This document shows positions 6,418-12,229 of a DNA stretch of 12,229 nucleotides, piece after piece (the stretch's first letter is position 1; the number at the start of each line of letters is the position of its first letter). The position numbers were made by a program, and so were the translations under genes. The notes beneath the pieces are model-generated. The model did not search any database. It was not told the origin of the DNA and saw nothing but the letters and a program-made list of their open reading frames with translations. Origin of the DNA: CAXRGH01 sp964230195 (GTDB taxonomy: Bacteria > Pseudomonadota > Gammaproteobacteria > Enterobacterales > Alteromonadaceae); NCBI GenBank assembly GCA_964230195.1, contig CAXRGH010000101.1, positions 1 to 12,229 on the forward strand. The letters are read 5' to 3'.

Positions 6418-7605
6418 ATGCGCCGCCAATCTCTTTTATTGACCCTTTCGATGTTGATGGCGAGTGGATCGGCTTTGGCCTCTCATCACCCCGTTAACCT
6501 CATCACAGACGGCAGCATTTCGGGAAACTTCCTGCTGCGATACGAGGGTGTTGAGGAACAGAACCTAAGAGAAGACGGTGAAGCAATGACCTTCAGAACG
6601 CGGCTAGACATCAATTCTGGGCGCTTTCATGGTGTTTCTTTTCACACTACTTTAGAGAGTTCAACCAATGCCTTTGGATACAGTGAATATTCTGTTGATC
6701 CGGTCGGCTATAATCCCGGTGAGTATTCCGTCATCCCAGATCCTGAGCACTCAGAAGTAGACCAAGGCTACATCCAGTATCGCAATGGAAAGTTCAACCT
6801 TAAAGCAGGTCGTCACGTTATTGTCCTGAATAATCAGCGACACCTTGGCCATGTGGCATGGCGTAATGATCGTCAAACCTTTGATGCCGTTAGCGTTGAT
6901 TATCAATTGAATAATAATCTTGATGTGAGCTACAGCGTGATCAACAAGCGCAACCGTATCTTTGCTGATGTCGCCGATGTTGAGTCTGATGATCGCGTGT
7001 TTAACATTGGCCTACTGGCTTTTGGTGGGCAGTTCCAAGCCTACGGTATAGAGCTCTCGGACGATGCACAACAGCTTGATACCTATGGTATCAGTTTTAA
7101 GAAATCGTTCACCGCTAATCGTCTGAAATGGCGTTATTTCGTAGATGTCGCTACTCAAGAATCCACCTCAGGTGCGGGTTATTTTGTGACTGATTATGGA
7201 CTTGCAACACTTGGGGTCACTTGGGGATACTTAGATTTGGATGTTGGCTTTGAAAGTTTAGGATCAGACTTGGGACAGGGAAGTTTTGCCACTCCACTTG
7301 CCACCTTACATATTTTTAATGGCTTGGCGGATAAATTCTTAACCACGCCAACCTTAGGACTAGAAGATACCCATGTATCCGTGTCTCTACCAGTGAATCG
7401 AGGTAAATTCACAGTGGCTTATCATGATTATCAAACGGCTTACGCCAGTCCACTGGTTAACGATCTGGGTAGCGAGGTTAATGTTCAATATCTACGTAAA
7501 CTCGGTCGCAAATACAAATTTGGTTTCAAGTACGCTGATTACACCGCAGGTGACATCAAAGAAGATACCGAAAAGTTCTGGGTATGGTTAGCGCGTGATT
7601 TCTAA
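6418..7605 (+). CDS. Outer-membrane beta-barrel porin, alginate-export/OprD-like type
   Basis: A 395-aa protein. Residues 1-21 are a Sec signal (MRRQ, a hydrophobic core, cleavage after ALA). The mature part is made of alternating polar and hydrophobic beta strands with aromatic residues at strand ends and turns rich in Asp, Asn and Gly. It contains RTRLDINSG, an early strand of this porin type, and GRHVIVLNNQRHLGHVAWRNDRQTFDAV, which is like the alginate-export and OprD-like porins. It ends in Phe (WVWLARDF), the usual C-terminal signal for BAM-dependent insertion. GGAGG ends 9 bp before the ATG, a strong ribosome site, so high expression is likely. The predicted role is diffusion of small solutes through the outer membrane; the substrate cannot be read from the sequence. 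It follows katG by 196 bp containing hairpins and is probably transcribed by itself. Confidence 0.85.
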   Translation: MRRQSLLLTLSMLMASGSALASHHPVNLITDGSISGNFLLRYEGVEEQNLREDGEAMTFRTRLDINSGRFHGVSFHTTLESSTNAFGYSEYSVDPVGYNPGEYSVIPDPEHSEVDQGYIQYRNGKFNLKAGRHVIVLNNQRHLGHVAWRNDRQTFDAVSVDYQLNNNLDVSYSVINKRNRIFADVADVESDDRVFNIGLLAFGGQFQAYGIELSDDAQQLDTYGISFKKSFTANRLKWRYFVDVATQESTSGAGYFVTDYGLATLGVTWGYLDLDVGFESLGSDLGQGSFATPLATLHIFNGLADKFLTTPTLGLEDTHVSVSLPVNRGKFTVAYHDYQTAYASPLVNDLGSEVNVQYLRKLGRKYKFGFKYADYTAGDIKEDTEKFWVWLARDF

Positions 7606-7621
7606 TCTCAATCGGTGAATA

Positions 7622-7647
7622 CAGGCTGCTAATCCAATGGCAGCCTG
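7622..7647 (+). terminator. GC-rich hairpin after the porin gene
   Basis: CAGGCTGC (7622-7629) pairs perfectly with GCAGCCTG (7640-7647) across a 10-nt loop, 16 bp after the porin stop. The 3' side is GCCAGCC, not a T-run, so this is a candidate transcript end or stabilising stem rather than a strong intrinsic terminator. Confidence 0.45.
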
Positions 7648-7665
7648 GCCAGCCATGGTGTTTAC

Positions 7666-7695
7666 TTGACCTTACATCCCTTCAAAGACTACATT
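7666..7695 (+). promoter_or_regulatory. Candidate promoter of the sulfurtransferase gene
   Basis: TTGACC (7666-7671) and TACATT (7690-7695) are 18 bp apart, with five of six and four of six bases as in the sigma-70 consensus. Transcription would start near 7702, some 30 bp before the ATG at 7735. It fits separate expression of the sulfurtransferase after the porin hairpin. Confidence 0.4.
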
Positions 7696-7734
7696 AGGTA
7701 CCATTCCACTGATATAACGGATTAAAAGATAAAG

Positions 7735-8592
7735 ATGATTGCACCCCTTGTCTCCACCGATTGGCTAGCCAATCACTTGGATGATGATAATGTCATTGTT
7801 CTTGATGCCAGTATGATCAACATCAAAGGAATGGAAGCCATCACATATGATAGCCAGCAGTACATTCCCAACAGCTATCGGTGTGACTTAGAGAATGAAT
7901 TACGTGACATAACCTCTCCTTTACCAAATACGTTTCCTAGTGAGGAATGCTTCAACCAACTCGCACAGCGTCTGGGTATTCACTCTCATAGTCACCTTGT
8001 CTTATATGATAATCAGGGCGCCTATTCTAGTCCTAGAGCCTGGCTCATCTTCCAAATCATGGGGCATTCATCTGTTTCAATTCTGGACGGTGGCTTACCC
8101 CAATGGCTAAAAGAACAAAGGCCTGTCGTCAGTACCATCCAATCAAGCGCTCCCGCGTCAGGTACTTTCATCGGCAAGGCTCAATGGCAACGCCTGATAG
8201 CAGCGCAAGAAATCCTTGATAAACTGACTGAAAACACCACGATCATTCTCGATTCTCGTTCGCCTGGGCGCTTTCGTGGTGATAAAGCCGAACCTCGCAA
8301 AGGCATGCGTTCAGGACACATTCCAGGTGCCATCAACTTGCCGTTTCAGCGGGTGTGGAAAAATGGAAAATTCAAATCGCCAGCCGAGTTATCCGAACTT
8401 TTCAAACAAACATTGAATACGGATAATCAAACAGAAATTACAACAACAACCCCCCTTATCTTTTCGTGCGGTTCAGGGCTGACGGCCTGTATTATTCTAT
8501 TTGCTGCACACCTGGCAGGTTATCAACAGATGCGGCTTTATGATGGCTCATGGTCAGAATGGGGGGGCAATGCCGATTATCCTTTGGCGTAG
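7735..8592 (+). CDS. sseA: 3-mercaptopyruvate sulfurtransferase (tandem rhodanese)
   Basis: A 285-aa cytosolic enzyme with two rhodanese domains, moving sulfur from 3-mercaptopyruvate to thiol acceptors or cyanide. The N-terminal domain (about 5-130) is the inactive one: VIVLDAS, LVLYDNQGAYSSPRAW and ILDGGLPQW are typical, without a catalytic Cys. The C-terminal domain (about 150-285) has the active-site loop CGSGLTAC with Cys245. The CGSG form points to mercaptopyruvate sulfurtransferase, while thiosulfate sulfurtransferases usually have CRKG. The substrate-binding Arg-rich segment RSPGRFRGDKAEPRKGMRSGHIPGA is also present. Length is as in SseA. ATG 7735 has only a weak purine stretch (AAAGATAAAG) ahead of it, but the next Met is far inside the domain. 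No signal peptide. It probably serves cysteine breakdown and persulfide chemistry. Confidence 0.93.
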   Translation: MIAPLVSTDWLANHLDDDNVIVLDASMINIKGMEAITYDSQQYIPNSYRCDLENELRDITSPLPNTFPSEECFNQLAQRLGIHSHSHLVLYDNQGAYSSPRAWLIFQIMGHSSVSILDGGLPQWLKEQRPVVSTIQSSAPASGTFIGKAQWQRLIAAQEILDKLTENTTIILDSRSPGRFRGDKAEPRKGMRSGHIPGAINLPFQRVWKNGKFKSPAELSELFKQTLNTDNQTEITTTTPLIFSCGSGLTACIILFAAHLAGYQQMRLYDGSWSEWGGNADYPLA

Positions 8593-8655
8593 TAAGTCAC
8601 CACATCGTCAGAAATAGGGCTAGCATCATTAGCGCTTAGGCTTACCTCAGTAAAT

Positions 8656-8692
8656 AAAAAAGCCGCTTCGCATGACTGCGCTAGCGGCCTTT
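8656..8692. terminator. Bidirectional terminator between sseA and the natAB operon
   Basis: GCCGCT (8662-8667) pairs with AGCGGC (8683-8688), and CGCA (8669-8672) pairs with TGCG (8677-8680) around a TGAC loop. On the minus strand the stem is followed by TTTTTT and an AT-rich run (8661-8651), a good intrinsic terminator for the hydrolase-natA-natB operon. On the plus strand CCTTTAT gives a weaker end for sseA. It lies 64 bp after the sseA stop and 22 bp after the natB stop. Confidence 0.85.
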
Positions 8693-8713
8693 ATACTGTT
8701 CCGAATTGAGCCG

Positions 8714-9850
8714 TTAGAGACCAAACACCACGCGCTCACTCTTTAATAAACGGCTACTCAGCCAAGTGAACACACCAAATAAAGTGAGTGTTACCAAACT
8801 AGACAATAGTAATTGTGGCAAAGGTATCGCATTGCCTTTGATAAGCTCAATCATGGCGTATTGTTGCGCCGCTACCGGCAACCACTGCACTGTTTCAGTG
8901 GCAATATCGTAGGTTGCAACCATGGATAGCATCATGGGTATGAACAGTACCATAGTGACATAGGATTGTGCTTCCTTGAAAGATTTAGCCATAAAGGATA
9001 CAAACACCTGCAAACTAGCAGACATTAATGCCAAGGGGATAGACGCAACCACAGCAAATAACATGAAAGGTAAGTCTAGCGTCACACTGAATCCCAATTG
9101 CTCCCACGGCACCATGGCATAAGAGAACTTAGATGTGATCAAAATAACAACTAAGCCAAGCATGGAGAACGTAGAGATAGCAAATATCTTAGACAACACA
9201 ATCTGTAGTGGATTAATAGGGTGGCTCAACAATAGTGCTAATGAGTTGCGTTCACGTTCTCCCGCACTCGTATCGATAGCTAAGTTCATTGCTGCGTAAA
9301 ACAGGGTTAGCACAATTGATAGTGTCGCGAGTCCAAGGAACATACCCCCTTTGGAGTCGGGTGTGGCTTGGTCTTGTATTTGCACATCCACCGCTTTCAT
9401 TAAGGTTGGCGAAAGACCTCGCGTGATTAATCGTAAGCTTGCCACTTCACTATTATAACGCGCTAGCTGTGCCTCCAAACGACTCACCGATTTACGTAAC
9501 TTGTCATCTGATTTATCCGCGATAATGGTGACCATAGCAGGCTTACCTTGAGACATGTTGTCACCGTAGTCATCACTGATGACTAATGTTATTGGCTTAA
9601 CTTTTGTTTTGTCATTGGAGTGCTGTATTTCTTTGCTCTCAAGGTATTGGACTAAGTTTGGTGCATTTTCAGCGTGCTCAATGGTAATGAACAACTCCTC
9701 CGTTGAAGCAAACTGCTTCAGCAACACCATAAACAGTCCGCACATGAGTACGGGAGAAAACACCGCATAGTACAAACCAGCCATCACAGACCGTTTGTCT
9801 CGGCTGGCATCCATTAATTCTTTCTTAAATAAAATTTGAATCAGTTTCAT
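8714..9850 (-). CDS. natB: NatB-like ABC-2 transporter permease
   Basis: A 378-aa inner-membrane protein. One TM helix (about 23-45) follows a short cytosolic N-terminus. A large extracytoplasmic domain comes next (about 46-168), including a charged helical part (SVSRLEAQLARYNSEV). Five more TM segments lie at about 170-190, 220-242, 258-280, 293-313 and 346-367. The cytosolic loop AGERERNSLALLLSHP after the second TM is typical of NatB/ABC-2 exporters, and this layout (TM, large domain, five TMs) matches that family. The ATG shares one base with the natA stop (TAATG), implying translational coupling and a NatA2-NatB2 transporter. In Bacillus, NatAB exports sodium; many homologues have other or unknown substrates, so the symbol states family, not proven cargo. 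Confidence 0.85.
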   Translation of the reverse strand: MKLIQILFKKELMDASRDKRSVMAGLYYAVFSPVLMCGLFMVLLKQFASTEELFITIEHAENAPNLVQYLESKEIQHSNDKTKVKPITLVISDDYGDNMSQGKPAMVTIIADKSDDKLRKSVSRLEAQLARYNSEVASLRLITRGLSPTLMKAVDVQIQDQATPDSKGGMFLGLATLSIVLTLFYAAMNLAIDTSAGERERNSLALLLSHPINPLQIVLSKIFAISTFSMLGLVVILITSKFSYAMVPWEQLGFSVTLDLPFMLFAVVASIPLALMSASLQVFVSFMAKSFKEAQSYVTMVLFIPMMLSMVATYDIATETVQWLPVAAQQYAMIELIKGNAIPLPQLLLSSLVTLTLFGVFTWLSSRLLKSERVVFGL

Positions 9851-10584
9851 TAGGCTGCAATCCCTTCATCACTTCCAATTAGTTGAATAAATGCTTCTTC
9901 AAGGCTAGTTTGCCCGGTTCGCTCACAAAGCTCTGTGGGAGATCCTTCCGCCACCACTTTTCCTTTTGCCATCACCACAACATGATCACACAAGGCCGCC
10001 ACTTCTTGCATGACGTGGCTTGAAAACAGGACGCAGTGCCCCTGATCACGTAGCATCTTGAGTAATTCGCGCAGAATACGAGTACTCATTACATCTAATC
10101 CTCGGGTTGGTTCATCCAAGATAATGTTGCGTGGTTTATGCACTATGGCCTGTGCCAACGCCGTCTTCATGTGTTGCCCTTGAGAAAACCCTTTGCAACG
10201 GCGATCGGCAATGTCTTCCATTTTCAAGTGACGTAACACATCGGCTGTCGCAACTTTGGCATCCGCCTTGTTCATACCGCTGAGCTCCGCAAAAAACTGG
10301 ATATACTCTCTTGGCGTGAGGCGCTCATATAAGCCGGAGGGGTCAGGGAAAAGCCCGACTTGCTGTTTAGCCGCTTCAGGGTTCTCTGACACTTTGATGC
10401 CATCAACTTCGGCATGGCCCTCGTCCGCTTTTAAGAGTCCAAATAGCGTTCGTAAACAGGTTGTTTTACCGGCACCGTTAGGACCAAGAAGGCCCGTAAT
10501 CTTGCCATCTGGCGCCGTGAAAGAAAGTCCATCCATAGCGTTGACGTCACCAATCTGTTTGCATAAGTTATTAACCGTAATCAT
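9850..10584 (-). CDS. natA: NatA-like ABC transporter ATP-binding protein
   Basis: A 244-aa ATPase for the NatB-like permease. Walker A is GPNGAGKTT (34-42), the signature is FSQGQ (133-137), Walker B is NIILDEPT with Asp157 and Glu158, the D-loop is GLDV, and the H-loop His is 190 (SSHVMQE). The segment CKGFSQGQHMKTALAQAIVHKP is like NatA and its relatives. The Q-loop position reads VGLFPDPSGLYERLT, where Asp or Pro stands in place of the usual Gln; related exporters also vary here. The ATG at 10584 comes 2 bp after the stop of the hydrolase gene, and a perfect GGAGG inside the last codons of that gene serves as its ribosome site, about 7 bp away. Cytosolic, peripheral to the inner membrane. 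Confidence 0.92.
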   Translation of the reverse strand: MITVNNLCKQIGDVNAMDGLSFTAPDGKITGLLGPNGAGKTTCLRTLFGLLKADEGHAEVDGIKVSENPEAAKQQVGLFPDPSGLYERLTPREYIQFFAELSGMNKADAKVATADVLRHLKMEDIADRRCKGFSQGQHMKTALAQAIVHKPRNIILDEPTRGLDVMSTRILRELLKMLRDQGHCVLFSSHVMQEVAALCDHVVVMAKGKVVAEGSPTELCERTGQTSLEEAFIQLIGSDEGIAA

Positions 10585-10586
10585 CC

Positions 10587-12110
10587 TTATTCCTCCATCG
10601 CAGGTTGTGCTGGCACAACACCATTCACGTTTAAGAAAAACTGTTGGCGTGTATCTCTATCCAAACAGCTAGTGTCAATATTGTCAGTTGATGCTTGATC
10701 AACAAATTGTCGAATGAGTTTTGACGCACAGGTTTGAGCAACCACACCATGTGTTGCCGTCGGTGCAACCCAATGGGTGGCGTTCTTAAGTTCAATCATT
10801 GCGAGATCACCCCAGCCTGGTGGTGTTGCCGGATCTAATCCTCCAGATAACAACAGAGTAGGTATTTCGTTGTTGAGTGGAAGATAAAAATCAGAATCAA
10901 CCGGCGTTGCATTCCAGTATGGACACATGAGATCAAATGCTTTCACCATTTCGCGGCCAAAGTAGCTATCCTTCATTTCGCTACGAACCTTGTCATCCAA
11001 AATAGGCCAATCTTCAGCACACACAATCGCATTATGCATACCCAGTGCTAGACTGTCGGCAATATCGGTATTAGACATAAAACCCATCAGGGTAGAAAAA
11101 TCATTTTCTGCAGCGCGGCTGATGACCAAGGGAATGAGGGCTCGAGTACTATGTCTATACATACCCAAGCGAATTGCGCTTAGCAATTTACTTTCAGAAA
11201 TCACAAAGTCAATGACTTCATTGCTGCGGGGGTGGCGCATTTTTACTGTGGCAGGTTCAGCTTGTAGACGAACAAGTAACTTGGCCAGTTTTTCCTCTAA
11301 GTTACCGTGTGCTCTCAGGCAGCTCTCGGACAAGGTACACTCATCCAAGATAAATTGCAGAGCATCATCAATGGCAAACCCAATGTTTGCGAGACTCTGT
11401 TGCATGGGGACAACCCCGTCCAACATGCTGGTAATCACTGAATCAGGGTACTGACGAGTGTATTCTTGGGCAATCCGAGTCCCGTAGGACACGCCAAATA
11501 GATGGAAACCTTCATAGCCTAATGCCTGACGTACCGCCTCAAAATCTTTCGCTGCATGGACGGTGGAGTAAGCTGAAAAATCCGTCTGTAATGTGTCGGC
11601 GCAATGTTTTGCTTCTTCTTTTGTGTATTCAATAATATCAACCGTTCTCTCATCAAAAGAAAAGGAGTCAATATTCAATTGCGGTTGACATTGTAATAAG
11701 TTGGAGCGACCCGTGCCACGCTGGTCAACCAACAGAATATCTCGTGTCTCACGCACATATCTAAGGGTACGCGCAAAATGTCCGGCATATTCAATTGCGC
11801 CTTGTCCAGGACCACCAGCAAAACCAATGACGGCCTCTGTCGGATGACTGGGTTTAATCGCGGGGATAACCACAAAGTGAATATCAATGGTATCGCCGTC
11901 AGTTTGGTTCGCATATAACGGCTGAGTGATATATCCGCACGTCATTCGGTCTTCAAACCCTTCAACGTAACATGAAGACAAATGTGTCTCTTGTGTTTGA
12001 TCTGTTGGCAATGTATCCGTGTTGGCGAGTGCAGGAGTCAAGTTACACACCCCCATCATTACCAAAACAACGCATTGTCTAAACGTTAATTTACTCAGTG
12101 GAAAAGTCAT
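10587..12110 (-). CDS. Secreted alpha/beta hydrolase, tripeptidyl aminopeptidase (S33/TAP) type
   Basis: A 507-aa protein. Residues 1-29 are a Sec signal (hydrophobic VVLVMMGV core, cleavage after ALA). The alpha/beta-hydrolase core starts with GFAGGPGQGA (97-106), which carries the GGPG oxyanion motif of proline iminopeptidase-like enzymes, then ILLVDQRGTGRS. The nucleophile elbow GVSYG has Ser208, and SGGLDPATP gives the acidic residue Asp426. THGVV with His454 completes the triad, within a TAP-like C-terminal domain. Six or more Cys could form disulfides, as expected outside the cytosol. The family usually releases short peptides or proline from N-termini, though some members cleave esters. 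Being first in an operon with a NatAB exporter suggests that enzyme and exporter handle the same peptide-like or toxic compound; that is inference. AAGGA lies 8 bp before the ATG. Confidence 0.88.
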   Translation of the reverse strand: MTFPLSKLTFRQCVVLVMMGVCNLTPALANTDTLPTDQTQETHLSSCYVEGFEDRMTCGYITQPLYANQTDGDTIDIHFVVIPAIKPSHPTEAVIGFAGGPGQGAIEYAGHFARTLRYVRETRDILLVDQRGTGRSNLLQCQPQLNIDSFSFDERTVDIIEYTKEEAKHCADTLQTDFSAYSTVHAAKDFEAVRQALGYEGFHLFGVSYGTRIAQEYTRQYPDSVITSMLDGVVPMQQSLANIGFAIDDALQFILDECTLSESCLRAHGNLEEKLAKLLVRLQAEPATVKMRHPRSNEVIDFVISESKLLSAIRLGMYRHSTRALIPLVISRAAENDFSTLMGFMSNTDIADSLALGMHNAIVCAEDWPILDDKVRSEMKDSYFGREMVKAFDLMCPYWNATPVDSDFYLPLNNEIPTLLLSGGLDPATPPGWGDLAMIELKNATHWVAPTATHGVVAQTCASKLIRQFVDQASTDNIDTSCLDRDTRQQFFLNVNGVVPAQPAMEE

Positions 12111-12177
12111 TCCCGTCTTCCTTATTGATTTTTAATGACGCTATGTTAGTGTATACATCATAGTGTATTGGTGTATT

Positions 12178-12193
12178 ACTGTATTAATACAGT
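12178..12193. promoter_or_regulatory. 16-bp perfect palindrome, likely operator
   Basis: ACTGTATTAATACAGT is a perfect 16-bp palindrome, placed at the expected transcription start of the operon. Further TGTAT boxes follow downstream: GTGTATTA (12171-12178), GTGTATTG (12163-12170) and TGTATACA (12150-12157), the last an 8-bp palindrome. Position and symmetry suggest a dimeric repressor (for example a GntR/YtrA-, TetR- or MarR-type protein) able to block the promoter. No regulator gene lies in the window. Confidence 0.5.
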
Positions 12194-12199
12194 TGGCTT

Positions 12200-12228
12200 A
12201 GGTTAATGCTTGAAATAATAAATGTCAA
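12200..12228 (-). promoter_or_regulatory. Candidate promoter of the hydrolase-natAB operon
   Basis: On the minus strand a perfect TTGACA (12228-12223) is followed after 17 bp by TAACCT (12205-12200), a moderate -10. Transcription would begin near 12193, giving an untranslated leader of about 80 bases that contains the palindromic boxes. The -35 lies at the window edge, so upstream elements cannot be seen. Confidence 0.45.
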
Positions 12229-12229
12229 C

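Noticed and set aside
10990..11454. 154-codon plus-strand frame opposite the hydrolase gene
   Set aside because: It lies fully inside the hydrolase gene, whose triad and motifs are intact on the other strand.

Overview
This window looks like the chromosome of a marine-type gammaproteobacterium, possibly Shewanella, Vibrio or a relative. That is inferred from gene content, Sec and lipoprotein signals, an outer-membrane porin and moderate GC; no rRNA or other taxonomic marker is present. Six of the eight main products carry export signals or act in the envelope, and a seventh is the ATPase of a membrane transporter. Only the sulfurtransferase is clearly a stand-alone cytosolic enzyme.

Left part (1-2260): a very AT-rich start with a possible gene tail (3-65), then a minus-strand lipoprotein gene (248-1084) encoding a tandem-repeat coiled coil and an OB-fold-like C-terminus. 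Next is a 396-bp spacer without a convincing gene but with inverted repeats and broken reading frames (1085-1480). A minus-strand secreted acid phosphatase of the e(P4)/5'-nucleotidase type follows (1481-2254).

Middle part (2260-8690), all plus strand with separate transcription units: an exported S41 peptidase (2614-3666), a catalase-peroxidase with a Sec signal and therefore probably periplasmic (3966-6221), an outer-membrane barrel protein (6418-7605), and an SseA-type 3-mercaptopyruvate sulfurtransferase (7735-8592). The gaps contain hairpins and weak promoter candidates.

Right part (8650-12229), minus strand: a tight three-gene operon for a secreted alpha/beta hydrolase of the tripeptidyl-aminopeptidase (S33/TAP) type, a NatA-like ABC ATPase and a NatB-like ABC-2 permease. 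The genes are separated by 2 bp and by a 1-bp overlap. The operon ends at a good bidirectional terminator shared with the convergent sulfurtransferase gene. It begins at a candidate promoter with a perfect 16-bp palindrome at the expected start of transcription, followed by more TGTAT-type boxes, which suggests control by a dimeric repressor encoded outside the window.

I see no CRISPR array, intact insertion sequence, phage gene, tRNA or clear new defence system. The most interesting items are the hydrolase-NatAB operon with its palindromic operator region, the structured spacer at 1085-1480, the repeat-containing lipoprotein and the exported KatG.
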